This document shows positions 1-26,879 of a DNA stretch of 64,000 bases, piece after piece. The stretch spans positions 41,756,458 to 41,820,457 of the forward strand of contig NC_088300.1 of the NCBI RefSeq assembly GCF_032854445.1, given 5' to 3'. The stretch comes from Liolophura sinensis. Lineage: Eukaryota > Mollusca > Polyplacophora > Chitonida > Chitonidae. The notes beneath the pieces were generated by a model. That model was not told where the DNA came from and did no database searches. It worked only from the letters and a program-made list of their open reading frames with translations. Made by a program: the position numbers and the translations under genes. Position 1 is the stretch's first letter. Each line of letters opens with the position of its first letter.

Positions 1-1187
1 GACTGAGATGCCTTTTTTAATTGTTATTTGACCTGGAACTCATTCATGAACTACGAATTTGAACTTTGATATGGAATTCATGCCTGGAATATCCACTGTC
101 TGCCCGGCATCATTGATAACTGATGACCGCTTCTCTCCTGTGTGTTACCGGCTTTATTTCCTATTTGTATAATTTCTTACATACCTTTGTCTTTGGGAGT
201 TAGTGTTAAGCGTTGTTTTGAGAATGGACCTTGCGATTATCGACTTGGGACGCCCTTTACGGACTACGAATGGTATACTAATGTCGGACACGACGCTTAT
301 ATTTCAAATTCTCCGTGTGGTGAATAAGGCCTTCGTCAGTTTATGAGAACACTCATAAATCGATACAACATGTTTGCTAAATGTTCTCTTCTTTGACGAG
401 AGGGCACTCGTACCTTCATTGATCATCACTTTATCGTCACATCTCGTATGCAGACAACGTATTTGACAATTGTTTTTCCTCATTATCTATATATAGGTGA
501 GATATCAGCATTGCTAGAATCTTCGGTCTTTGTCTTGATTTCCATACAAGGAAAATCTTATTTAGGTCATTCACACTGGCAAAAAACACAACCTGTTTTA
601 ATTCTGTCTTTAACCATCATCCTCTTTTCTAGTCACAGTTGTTATTTATTTGTGTTGTAAATGAGGGTTTATGATTGCCTTACCGTAAGACATCTTTACA
701 ACCCTTCGTCAATATATTCACATTCGCAATAAGGCGCTTGATTTGCTGCTACCACTTTCACAAAAATTCCTAAGTCACATTTCTGATAACTTTTTTCGTA
801 AAAGACGTTGTCTAGGTTATAGCCGACGTCATTAACGTGGAAAGTTACGAAAAACTGAATCACGAAGTTTTGTGAAAGTGGCTTTTGACAAACGAAAAGC
901 ATGGCAAAAAACATTCCTGTTAAGTACAGTGACTAGTACATAGATTTGACACACAGTGAGGAAGGACACAAAGAAAGGCTGAATTAACTATTTGATTAAA
1001 TTGAATCATAGGTTTGCAACTGCGAATTGTGACTTGAAGACAGACATTGGACAGAATTCAAAGCTCTGTCGAAAATCAGTATTATTAATTTTTTTAAGCT
1101 AAACACCTAGGGGTGGAAGAGGCTAAAATAACTTCAGACAGTGTGATCTAGATGTTCTAGGTGTGTTGTATTTCTTCTATCAAATAG
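1..1187. other. Non-coding stretch, probably an intron of the REJ-like gene
   Basis: No exon resembling any exon of the two modules is visible, nor a signal peptide with a phase-1 donor. Since the exon at 1188 starts in phase 1, this is best read as an intron. It carries a foldback element at 752-881. Confidence 0.5.
752..881. mobile_element. Short foldback (MITE-like) element, 130 bp
   Basis: The arms begin CCACTTTCACAAAA at 752 and end TTTTGTGAAAGTGG at 881. They remain complementary for about 40 nt each, with a few mismatches, and enclose a loop of about 50 nt. The outer 14 nt match perfectly. No target-site duplication is clear. It could be a small MITE or a hairpin left from a larger inverted repeat. 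Confidence 0.6.
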
Positions 1188-1734
1188 AGATAGATGTGAG
1201 TAACTTCGTCCCTGAGACCGTCACCTTGTCGCAGGTACAGACAACAGAGTTTCAGTTTCGAGGCAGCGGTTTTCTAACCAGAGACAACATCAACTGTGTC
1301 TTTTCAGGTGAGCCTTTTATAAAGCATATTACTCGAGTCTTTATCAAACTGCCGAAGGGCAAAACTCGTTCTGAAAATCTATATCACAGTGAAATTGTTT
1401 AAATTTCAATGTTTTATTACTAATTTGGAGATTGGAGGGTTTTTTAGCTGTTTTTCATAGCCAAAAAATGTATCTTTGGGAGTAACCATTCCTCGTATGT
1501 TTGCAACAGGCAGTTGTTTCTCAGAGAAAGAATCGGAAGTTGTGACCGTGGCTGAGATTCGGTCCGACTCTCTGTTGACTTGTGTCCTCGACACACCCTC
1601 TGCGTCCTGTCACCTGTCAGTGTCCTTGTCAGCTGGTAGGAGGGGAATCGCCCTAAATGAGGCTCTAAGCCACGCCTACAACAGCACGGTGTACGCCCCG
1701 GCACCAAAACCTACCATAAGATTTTCTAATACAG
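1188..1734 (+). other. TIG/IPT-like domain, copy 1 (2 exons)
   Basis: Two exons (1188-1307, 1510-1734) encode about 115 residues. They run from EIDVSNFVPETVTL through FRGSGF and NCVFS to IRSDSLLTCVLD and a closing VYAPAPKPTIRFS. The order of a Pro-containing opening strand, a Gly-Phe turn, a first Cys, then I-x-S-D-x-x-L-T-C resembles TIG/IPT folds. The assignment is by pattern only. Copy 2 has the same features at 10058-10824. Confidence 0.5.
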
Positions 1735-3247
1735 GTTGGTAGAAGAGATAAATTCAAACGCCTTTAAAAGTTGTTGCTAATATTTCGGACTTTGGCTTGA
1801 GTATTGTTTCCGTAAACATGAATAGAACTTTGCTTCCCATAGTAGAAATCGAATCTAAATAGCAAGTGTTTTCTAATTTTAGCAAGTAAACAGTAAAGAT
1901 GATAGTTACAAAGTGGCAAAATATACACGATGTACCAACCTGCAAAATACTATATAATTCACGAATTTAGGATTTCAGTTGATGGTCACGTTTGACAGAG
2001 ATGTAAAGGATTGCTACCTACCCAGCTGTGAAGATATATTCCAAAATGCAGAAATCCTTGGCCGATCTCCAAAGTGCACCTGGCAGAGTCTTTCATTCCT
2101 GGAGGTGCTCTTAGGAAAGGGGGACAATCTTGCTAAACCAGGTAACAATTCAGCAGTTCAAAAGCCAGGTATATACTGGAAATTTGATTGCTATTGAACA
2201 AAAACTCACATGCAAGTGTTTGATTAATCTTGTATTTTGGTGGCCAAAAGGTTACTTTTCTGGATGACACTGTTGGGATCGTATCATTCATATCACACCG
2301 AAGATGGGCAAGCTGTCATTTCAAGTTGAATGGATCTTTTTGTACCTCTCTATCCCATAGCAAGCATTTTTTGATCTTACACCACTCAGTGCACCTACGT
2401 CTATATTTTTTCACCAATATGTCTTGGGTACTGATACATTTATGAGTGTCAACCCTTTTTCAACCCACACTCTTACTTTGAATTTACTTTAATTGCTAGC
2501 TGCAACAAACAGCTCTATAAGTCGGTCGTTATATCTGTCTGTCAGTAGGTCGAGGTGGTTAGCACGTTAGCGCGGCGCAATGACCCAAGGGGTCTCCCAC
2601 CAATGTGGTCGTTGTGACTTCTAGTCCAGCTCATTCCTGCTTCCTTTCCGGCCGTACGTGGGAAGGTCTGGCAGCAACCTGCCATAATGTTAGCTGCCGT
2701 CGTATAAGTGAAATGTTCTTGCGTACGGCGTAAAACACTAATCTAATAAATAAATCTAACTGAGTGCCTGAGTGCAAGACGACATGGAAATCCTATACGG
2801 AAAATGTCGCAGCCATTTCCAATTCGCGTCAACCCAGATCTGTTATAAATATATATAAAACATATGAACTTCTGTACCGACTTCAAGACCCTCGTTAACT
2901 TCATCACTACCTACATGTTGCTTTCTTCACAAATAAATGATGCTGACCTCATTCCGGGTACGTTGAATGTTAAGGTGCGCGGGGAAAACAAAGTGCAGAA
3001 TTTCTAAATTCGCTAGTTCTCACTGTTCGTAATGACACATGATGGCGCTCGTGGGGCAGTTTTCGGAGGTATACGTTCGTTGAAGAAATTTTTTTCACTC
3101 TAATCACATGCGACCATGGACGTCACGTATTGGAAAGTTCATCAGTTTACCCCGAAAACTGGCCTACATCCTATAAGTGGATAATTCTTCAATAGGGCTC
3201 GAAACAACAATCAGATTAAAATATTTCAATAAGTTTACCTCTTTTGA

Positions 3248-3292
<45 letters not shown>

Positions 3293-6200
3293 CAAATATG
3301 CTGAACATGCTATGATACAAAGGTTGGAATTCTCTTGTCCCAGGTGACAAGTTGACCTTCGCAGATGGCGCAGTAAGAGCTAAAGGTGAAAACTTCTGGC
3401 TCCCGATTACCGGAGAGCACCTCATAGAGCCGCCTGTCTCCGCCAGTCACGTGACCGCGGTGATCACTGGGGCCAGGGACGTCTCCGTCTGTGGGAAGGC
3501 TCACTTGTCAGGGGAGAGAAGTGTGGGTGGGGCTGGACGGTCATTGAGATACCAGTGGTCATGTCAACCCAGTCTCGGACAAGTATTTGCTGGTAGGTTC
3601 TTTTTTTTTTTGTTCCTTTGTGATACAGATGTGTTCATAAATCTACAGGCACAAATGAAAAAATCCAGCCTTGTGTAAGAATGTGTGTACGTTCAGATAA
3701 AATGGACATTTTACTGCTATAAATGTTTCATATCAGGATATCGGCGTGACTATCTTTAGTGTTAATCTTATATATCTTCAGGCGATTTACCGGAAGTGGA
3801 AATCGACGCAGAAGTCTTACAACCAGGCCGCATCTACACCTTTTTTCTGGACGTTAAAAACTTTTTGGGCGATAAGAACACAACAAACTTCCAAGTTGTT
3901 CGCCATAGTAACGATCTTCCCATGGTGACGATTCACAGTAACCTCGATGTGAAACAGCGAACTACCACCTGCTCAAAGTACGCCCTTGGAAACGACATTA
4001 TAATAAAATTATTTCAGAATTAATTGCATTAAACCAACATTTTATTAATGTAATCTATGTAAATCGAATGACTTACACAACAACAAAATTCATAACTCAC
4101 TGTATGTGAAGATACTTTCACTGAATGAGCAACGGAAATATCAAGAGAAAAGGCACCACAGTAGGATCAGCTATCTGGTACAGAAAAAAACATGTATATG
4201 CGCTCATCTGTGTAATATGTTTTCACATGCGTAATGTGCAGAATAACATCTAAACACATTTATGCCATCAGTCTCTTTGTGATCAACTTTTAAGCACAAG
4301 AATGGATCCAAACCTTTGAATTTGTAATTACTAATTGTTTGATGATTTGACCTGTTTCGATTTCAGAGTGGTACTTACTGCCGAAGTGACCTTGAGTCCA
4401 TGCTCAGGTGACCATGAGGTTCTCTACGAGTGGTCCACAACCGATCCGGATGTCCAGATGAAAACTGAGTTGATCAGCCAACCGAGATATGTCATTGACA
4501 AATACACCTTACCACGTAAGAGCCTTTCATGTTAAGCTCTCCCATAGAATCAATGACTAAAAGTGAACTGAATTTCATAATGCTTTTAGACTTTCTCTCA
4601 AACAATTAAAAGATAACAATTACGGAAAAACAAACTGAGAGCCACTTTTTTCACTTTTGCAGCTGGCAAGGAAGTGACATTTATGGTAACTGTCAGATAC
4701 AGGGACAATGTAGACCAGTCAAGTAGCGCTCATATAATCATCAAGGTCGCGAGGCAGTCTCTCAAGGTCATCATAAAAGGTACGTTCAGTATGAAATTGA
4801 CGTTGAGACGAGAAAAGATATAGGCCTACATGTGTCCAAGACATTTAACAATGATATGACCAAAATATATGTACAACAAACTTCCAAGTATGTCGTTGGT
4901 GTTTACTTGGCACTCCACAATGTATAATTACTTTTCTCCTTCTGCATTTAAAGCAATAAGCGATCCCGTGAAGATTTACTGGAAGACGCATGTTCTTTGC
5001 ATGAAGGCCAACAGAGCAAACATTTTGCTTTCCTATGTATAAACATAAACTATAAGCACAAGTATCTGTTCTTCAAAGAAATTTCGCATAATTTTAAACA
5101 AATCTGTGTTACAGATGGAAGTGAGCGGGCTGTTTCCAGAGGAAACCCTGATCTCTTATTTGATGGATCTTTGTCTTACGATCCTGACCGCTCAGCTGGT
5201 CAGTTGACCTACACATGGACATGTGAACAGGTAACTGTCTGACCAATCTGATTACATCACTACTTGTGACCGTCTAAGGAGATGGAACTTAAAGGACTTG
5301 GCTACTTTAATCTTAGTTGTGTGGATCTCCGAACGTTAAAACATATGTCATAATATCATGTTTTTCACATTTTTCTATTTAGGATGATAAGAAACCTTGC
5401 TACTCAGTCAAGGACGGAGCTCAAGGCCAAATCTTCCCGTTTGGTTCAGCAGACGATGGCCCAAAACTTGTGGTTTGCGGGAAACACTTCGAGGAAGGAA
5501 GGCGATATAACATCAGCTTGACAGTGTCCAAGGGCAGCAGAGTTTCCACATCTAGTGTGGACATTACTGTCAAAGATGGAAATGTGCCAGAGGTAAGAGA
5601 AAAACCCTGAAGTACCTGATGCAAATGTACATTATTTACTGACCATGTTCTTACATTACGTTTTAAAGTAAAAGTAATTAGACTGGTTAGGTAAAGTAAT
5701 GGAAAAATATGGGATTTTTGACGTAATTTTGTATATATTTCCATGCAGGTTTCCATAGAGCCTTTGCCACCGACAGAAATTAATGAGTTTGGGGACATTA
5801 TCTCTCTTAAAGCTTACGTGAGGTCCGAAATGGAATTTGTAGCGTCATGGACGATTGAAAATGAGTTTGGTAAGATGTTAAGAATTCATAACAACTTGTT
5901 CACATTTGGGTCTTTGGGTCTTCGAACAATTGTGTAATCAGCAGTGTTCTCCAAGTTATCGATGGTATAAATGACCCATACATCAAATACATGAATCGTT
6001 TTAACTGTTTGTATCTGGTAACTTATTTGAATGCAAATAACATTCTTACCTTCTTGCATTTAGACAATTTTGAAGTAATAATATACTGACCATTAGTGAA
6101 AGAATTTAAGATCAATCTATTGTTTGCTGTAATATTTCTTTCATTTACATCTTATTTGTAGGCAGAGAACTGGATCTCTCTGAGGCTAGAGTTGTGTCAT

Positions 6201-9200
6201 TACCCACTGGTCAGAACGACACCTATGTGTCAGTGCTGAACTTCAACAAAGGTAAATCTTATGTCTTATTAACAGTTCTGATGGTCCTATTATATTATCC
6301 TTGGTATTTACATACGATTACAAAAGGATACTGACACAAACACTATGGTTATATATATGTGGCCTAATGCTAAGAGCGTCCGCCTCGAAGTCGGAAATTC
6401 CGGGTGGGGTCATATCAAAGACTTTACAAATGGTACCAGCTGCTGCTTCGCTTGACGCTCAGCAGTGAAACTCTAAAGCGGGGAAACATGACTGGTTGAC
6501 CCAGTGTCAGTATAATGTGACTGGGAAGGGTGTCGTGTCTGGTGTTATTGGCATTATAATTCAGGGGCACTTTGGCGGCGTGGACTCGCCCTGCTGCAAG
6601 AAGGACTCTACACACACCTAATAACTCCTCGTTGTCATATGACCAGGAAATTGTAAATTATAGTATTTGACGTAAATTAAAACCAAAGCATACGTACGTG
6701 CATGTACATATCATTTATACTAGCAGTATGATATATATCTGGGGGCCCATTTGAGAGTGAGACTCCTCTTTTCGGGTGACGTTAAACCCCAAGCATATAT
6801 ACATACATGCTACGATTATGTTACAGTGGCGTTGGCGGGAGGACTCATATACCACGTTGTTGTTGTAACTATCGACGCTCTGAACCGGACAGCTGAGGCA
6901 CGACTGTCAGGCGTTTTGCTTAGTGCCCGAATCACAGGCTGTGTGTTACAGGTGTCTGATTACACCGCATATCAAATGGTAAGGCTTGATTTAGATATAT
7001 ATACAACACATTCACCATAAGGATAGCATACCATTTTTGAGCATACAAAAGTGGAAAGATTTTCCATTGAAACGGTTTACATAATAATTTAAGAGAATAA
7101 GCAATACTTATATTCATTTAATTAATTTATTGATACTTGCCGCTTTTCAATCGGAGGATAAAAGTTAAGTTTATAAGCCCAAAAACTCATTGTTAATCTC
7201 GCATTACTTCGATTAGGCAGCCACGACTGCATGTTAATTACGAATTTTGGCATTTTGTTGCATGTGATACTTTTCACAACAATCAGATAACCCTGCGGAC
7301 GAGCCAGTGTCAGTTTTCCCCGAGTTCTTTACCTCTCACTTATGAGTACAGAATTAGACAAGGTGGAGAGTCTGAGAGACATCTGTCCGAAAAAATACAC
7401 CAACCTAGTATAAGAGTTATCGGCCCTGCTCCAAATATCGGCCAACAGACCGTCAGGTTCTCTGTTCAGGTGAGTTGAAAGAAAAAATCCTTTTATCATA
7501 TAATGTACTTAGAAAAGATTCAGATGTGTTTGAGTTGCTATTTCATTCATTTAGGACAGGTTCTCAACAATGGTGGGCATTTCGTGATTAGATGGACAGA
7601 TTAACATAATTGGTCTATTATAAATTCAGATACATTTGACTTTCTCAAGGTGTGCTCGGATGATGACGTATGTGGAACTTTCTTTAGTGATCCTGTACAT
7701 GTTGCCATGGTGAATGAAAGACAGCTGGAGGAGGCCACAGATGCAGTTTTAAATCAGGTGTCACTCAGTGAGAGAAAAGGTAAGATGCGTCATGATTTAC
7801 GTGACAGCTGAGGTCATTCTTTTGTAAGTAAATTTGCAGTTATCCTGAAAAGAACTTTTATACATCCATGCAAGCGTACGATGAAAAGGACGAATTGATT
7901 CACCACAGGTACATTTGTATCGGCATTGGTTCACCTGACCAGTTTACTCCAGACGGTTCAAGATATGCGAAAGGATGACCTTGACATCGAACCAGGCCTA
8001 GTTATGAGTTTGGCGAACAGGACCTTGACCTCTCAACCTTCAGAGTCGGCTCTCTCAGTCCTGGTTGATCAGCTCGACGTTCTCAAGCCTGACGAACTCG
8101 GTTCTCCTGAGGACAATCTTGATGTTTATACACAGGTAATTATTTCCAACTAAATCACATTTTAAAACTAATGTAAACTAACGTTTAGTTTTATTCTGCA
8201 GAATGCAACAGGACCAATTGGTCCGTTGTTTGACAATATTTAATCATTCCGGCAATAATGAAAGTAACAGACCTTACCCTTTCACAATTTCAGTTGCTCA
8301 ACTGGTACAGAGATAACGGCGTTTCTCTGTCCCCTGACGTGTACACGAAGATCAACAAGAGACTAGAACAGATCAAACCTGGTTTGTCTGAGTCGGAACA
8401 CGCGACCATCTGTCAGACATTGTTGCAGACGACAGCTGTTGGCCCCATGAGACCGGGGCAGGCAGTAGATCTGACAGTGGCCGGGTTGGCCCACATCAGG
8501 GCTCTTCATACACCCCTTGGCACTAACTTGTCAACTTCTGATGACTCTGGTGTTACGGTCGACCTCGGACCACAGCTTGAATTCAGGTAAGTACAGCATA
8601 GCGGAACATGGGGCCAACAAGTCAAGTCGTACTTCAAGTATAATACCAACTGTAATTGTTAACAGTATGTTGTACGAGTCACTACATTTTCTGTCAACGG
8701 TATTTCTATGCAGCTAGTGCATTTCTAGTCTGCATCAGTGCGAGAGATTTGTCTCCATTTCTGTTTGTTCATTTTTATAGTTACAGGGACTGGGACTGTG
8801 GAGACAAAACTAACTGTAATGGCGTCGTCGTTCGTTTTGTTCAATACAATCAAACTCAGGATCCATTCTCCGGATCAGATTCACACGGCTATTCAAGGAT
8901 CTCCGGCATTGTCGATGTCCAACTGCGTAATCCACACACAGGTATGGACGTAAAGTATGTAAATCTCCTATATATAGCGAATTATAAATGCTTGATTGAA
9001 CTATTAACATACTTGTAGATAAATGAATTTACCTGTATCAGTTTCATGATTGATACGAACCACAATCAGTGAGTGTCCTATCTGTCTTTCAGAAACGACG
9101 ATTTAATAACTTTTTTGGAGTTTTTCTTTAAAGAATTGAATGTCCTTTCGACTTTGCCTTTGATACTGACAACCGACTGAAAATGTGTCTGCAACAGCCG

Positions 9201-9697
9201 ATGTCTTGATGTCAGGCGTCGATGTCGATTTGCTAACACAAGTCATTTTATGAAATATTTCTGATTCTTTAGAAAATGTTTCATTCACTGTTCTTTGAGG
9301 TTTCTTTGTTCTGTCAACAATGATTAAAATGTAGTAGATTCCCCATTTTTAAAATATCCAGATTAAACCAGTTTCCTCTATCGAGCCCTATCAACATTTG
9401 GCATAGAATTGTTAATGCTGATAAATAGTTTCTGGCAACAGAAATCCCACATTGGAGAGTTTCATGTTATATTTCCAGGATCCATTCTGGAAGTGAAGAA
9501 TCTCGATGAACCCGTCATGATGAGATTTTCTATAACGTCACGTGTCCAGTCTAAGGTGACGTGTCGTTACTGGACAGGTTCAGTCTGGTCCGACGTCGGA
9601 GTGATGACGTCAAAGACAGACGACTCGACCGTTCAGTGCTTGTCCTCCCACTTGACAGCATTTGCCGTGTTTGAAGATCAGATATCAACTTCTGAAG
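1188..9697 (+). CDS. REJ/polycystin-1-like receptor, ectodomain module copy 1 (18 exons; gene starts upstream)
   Basis: First of two tandem ectodomain modules of one gene. Exons joined by GT-AG junctions and by comparison with copy 2: 1188-1307, 1510-1734, 1971-2141, 3344-3592, 3782-3977, 4367-4515, 4663-4779, 5115-5230, 5383-5592, 5749-5869, 6162-6251, 6827-6978, 7287-7469, 7650-7779, 7909-8135, 8294-8586, 8781-8941, 9479-9697. The total is 3129 nt (1043 codons) with consistent phases. Module residues 1-115 are TIG/IPT-like. Residues 116-743 form a long REJ-type region with recurrent SYDPD...YTWTC, LRYQWSC and LYEWS motifs. Residues 744-917 are helical and GAIN-like, and the end carries a GPS ending HLTAFAVF. 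The first exon opens in phase 1, so an upstream exon is missing from the window. The last donor (GTCAGA) is weak. Known for the family: REJ/GPS proteins include polycystin-1 and sea urchin sperm REJ receptors. A sperm or sensory role here is inference. Confidence 0.85.
2548..2756 (+). mobile_element. SINE-A copy (tRNA-derived, internally deleted)
   Basis: Head-to-tail on +: a degraded tRNA-like head (GAGGTGGTTAGCACGTTAGC), CTCATTCCTGCTTCCTTTCC, GGCCGTACGTGGGAAGGTCT, then the tail GTCGTATAAGTGAAATGTTC and CTAATAAATAAAT. The middle segment (GGATGGTCGTGGGTTTCC in other copies) is missing. It lies in an intron of the REJ-like gene. Confidence 0.8.
3250..3291. repeat. (TA)n microsatellite
   Basis: About 40 bp of uninterrupted TA, 50 bp upstream of the acceptor of exon 3344-3592. 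Confidence 0.95.
5115..5869 (+). other. Core REJ segment, copy 1
   Basis: Exons 5115-5230, 5383-5592 and 5749-5869 encode GNPDLLFDGSLSYDPD, then LTYTWTCEQ, a second half with CYSVKDG and KLVVCGKHF, and a repeat start (SLKAYV...SWTIENEF). The SYDPD...TYTWTC signature is typical of REJ domains. Copy 2 (14546-15275) is almost identical in the first exon (about 6 differences in 116 nt by eye) but clearly diverged in the third. Confidence 0.75.
6353..6813 (+). mobile_element. SINE-B copy, full length, in a REJ-gene intron
   Basis: A tRNA-like head (GGCCTAATGCTAAGAGCGTC) is followed by a body (CATGACTGGTTGACCCAGTG, GTGTCGTGTCTGGTGTTATT) and a tail ending GACGTTAAACCCCAAGCATA. The flanks (CAAACACTATGGTTAT and GATTATGTTACAG) correspond to an uninterrupted CAAACACTGTGGTTATGTTACAG-type sequence in the paralogous intron just before 19121, so the insertion limits are defined by an empty paralogous site. 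A related copy lies at 30829-31190. Confidence 0.8.
9479..9697 (+). other. GPS autoproteolysis motif, copy 1
   Basis: The exon encodes VTCRYWTGSVWSDVG and, about 17 residues later, VQCLSSHLTAFAVF. The first Cys, the Trp pair and the HL-T cleavage tripeptide of GPS motifs are present. The two cysteines that would form the second disulfide of adhesion-GPCR GPS motifs are Val and Ser. The same loss is, as I recall it, seen in polycystin-1, so this is a polycystin-type GPS that could still self-cleave at HL|T. Confidence 0.8.
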
Positions 9698-10057
9698 GTC
9701 AGACGTGGGAGGGTTCTCTCTGCATTGTGACTCGTCTGATGCCATGTATCTATTTTCAAATGCATCACACGGTTGACCGAACTGACTCAGGTTTATGCAT
9801 GAATTTCCCATAGTTGGATGCTAACTTTTGCTAAATAGGCCACGGCTTTATACCTAAATGTTCTCATATAGTGAAAATATCTCAAGTATGACGTCATGAA
9901 ACCCTCGTACATAAATATAGTAAATGAAAATAATTTCTTGTCATTCAAGACTGGTCAAATTATACAACTATAAAGAGGAAAATCTCTGCGTTTTTATGCT
10001 TTAAAAGTTTATTTATCATTCCTGCACATAACGCTATTCGTCTTGGTTTTCTCTCAG

Positions 10058-24841
<14,784 letters not shown>

Positions 24842-25440
24842 TGCACATGGTCAACTATCAATGCTTCAAAAAGGACAAGCCTGTAAGGGGAATACTACAC
24901 CTACAAGCCTCTAGGTTTTGTAACTCGTACTTGGTGCTCATGTAGCGCATTTTGGTTTGAACTGAAGCAAAAAGATCTAAGAAGCACCGAGGTTTCCTTT
25001 GAACGATAACGAAAACTACCCCAACATCCACCCATCCCTACCTTTTCACCAAACACCGCATTTTTGTACTCTTCTAGTGAAAACACTGTTTGTTCTCGGT
25101 TATTTTATAATCTTTAAACTTTTGTTCATTGCTAAGCCAATCAGGCTGCAGAAGATATAAAGGCCACCGTGCCTTATTTTTGACAAACGCTGTGTGTAAT
25201 GCGTGGAGCTGTGTGATGAAAATGAATCTTATATCTTAGCTTGTGGACCTCCTACATGCAAGCTTCATTCAAGCTCGGAAGTGAGAGAAAGCACACAGCC
25301 ATAGGGCATGGGACAGACTTACGCAATTTCAAAATTTGTATTGCCTTTAAGACTAAACTAGCACCCTTTTATTGGGTTTGAAAGGGAGTTCTGTGGAAAG
25401 TGAAACTAAGTAAAGTCTAAACTGAAACTAATTATATGAA

Positions 25441-25538
25441 ATCATACGCCGATTATCATGATCCGACCATTACCCGCATAATGTACGCCGATAGTGATAT
25501 CAAATTTGCTCACCCTTGGCCCAAGGTCGGCGTATGAT
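25441..25538. repeat. 12-nt perfect inverted repeat in the 3' UTR
   Basis: ATCATACGCCGA at 25441-25452 and TCGGCGTATGAT at 25527-25538. The 74-nt interior has another GTACGCCGAT. It could form an RNA stem in the 3' UTR or be a small transposon relic. Confidence 0.6.
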
Positions 25539-25623
25539 CCGGCAAAAATGGCAGAAGCCTTACAGTGTAGGTTATAATTTTCTAACTTACTGCCCATGTG
25601 TGAACCGCTTGTGTATTCATTTC

Positions 25624-25629
25624 AATAAA
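25624..25629 (+). terminator. Poly(A) signal AATAAA of the REJ-like gene
   Basis: First canonical AATAAA downstream of the stop codon, in a T/G-rich context (TTTTGTTAG and GGTGTGTGTTT follow within about 50 nt), as expected of a cleavage and polyadenylation region. Confidence 0.55.
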
Positions 25630-25805
25630 TTTTGTTAGCGTAATATTTTGCACGGTGTGTGTTTACATTAATTACTACTGCATTAACTTAATAGAAGATG
25701 CTTTCACATGTAAATCTAACAAAATTACATATTCTTGCACCAGTTTTTCTTGGCAGACAAACAGTTGTAAGAAATGTCCGAACGTGAAAATTGTAAAGTT
25801 GTTTC

Positions 25806-26608
25806 AACAATGAGTAACGATTAATTCTAACATACCTCCAAAAACATTAATACAAAAAGCAATGGTTAGCAAAGTGTGCTCAAATTGATATTCTGACATA
25901 CCTCCAAAAACTTCAACACTAAATGTAATGGTGAGCGAAGTGTGCTCAAATTGATATTCTAACATACCACCAAAAAATTCATTACTAAAAGCAATTATGA
26001 GCAAAGTGTGCTCAAATTGATTGAACACACCTCCAAAAACCTTAATACAAAAGCAACGGTGAGCGAAATGCACTTAAATGGATATTCTGACATACCTCCA
26101 ACAACTTCAACACTCGAAGTAATGGTGAGCAAAGTGTGCTCAAATGGATATTCTGACATACCTCCAAAAACTTCAACACACTAAAAGCAATGGTGAGCGA
26201 AGTGTGCTCAAATTGATATTCTAACATACCTCCAAAAACCTTAAAACAAAAGGCAATGGTGAGCGAAGTGTGCTTAAAAAAGTGATATTCTAATATACTT
26301 CCAAAGACTTCAACACTAACAGCAATGGTGAGAAAAGTGTGCTCAAATTGATATTCTAACATACCTCCAAAAACGTCAACACTCAAAGTACTGGTGAGCA
26401 AAGTGTGCTCAAATTGATATTCTAACATGCCTCCAAAAACTTCAACACAAAAAGCAAAGTGTGCTCAAATTGATATTCTGACATACCTCCAAAAACTCAA
26501 TAGAAAAAGCAATGGTGAGCGAAGTGTGCTCAAATTGATATTCTAACATACCTCCTAAAACTTTAACACTAAAAGCAATGGTGAGCGAAGTGTGCTCAAA
26601 CTGGCAAT
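25806..26608. repeat. Minisatellite, about 66-bp unit, about 12 copies
   Basis: Tandem copies around the words GCAATGGTGAGCGAAGTGTG, CTCAAATTGATATTCTAACA and TACCTCCAAAAACTTCAACA, with diverged and shortened units. The unit is about 22 codons, so the minus strand stays open over long distances (EVFGGMLEYQFEHT...). I treat those frames as by-products of repeat length. It lies just past the 3' end of the REJ-like gene. Confidence 0.9.
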
Positions 26609-26879
26609 CTATACACGGTTGCCACCGTCGTCACTCACGCTGGGACGGTTCCATTTCACTGATAAAATAGAGGGACTGGATTGTGCTATCAGAACGTCTG
26701 TTTTCTTCAAACTTTTACAGCTCACATTTTCCATGGGCAAAGGCAGAAATGAACTTACATATAATTTGACAGGCAACAACAACAAACATCCAGGTGCTAT
26801 AGCTGGATAAGCGCAACATAGGCAACGATGCGTCTTTACAACGTCCTCTTACTAGTGACCCCCTCAAAAAGCGGCAGAT

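Larger units (their letters stand above)
24842..25645 (+). other. 3' UTR of the REJ-like gene
   Basis: About 800 nt of non-coding sequence from the TAG to just past the AATAAA at 25624. It contains a perfect 12-nt inverted repeat (25441-25452 against 25527-25538). I see no further exon. Confidence 0.6.

Noticed and set aside
1188-9697. Module copy 1 as a separate upstream gene
   Set aside because: No transmembrane exon, stop or poly(A) signal is seen between 9698 and 10057, and the phases join in frame. I cannot exclude it without cDNA.
26042-26428. Minus-strand 128-residue frame with repeated VFGGMLEYQFEH units
   Set aside because: A by-product of the 66-bp repeat; the frame shifts between units and there are no splice or promoter signals.
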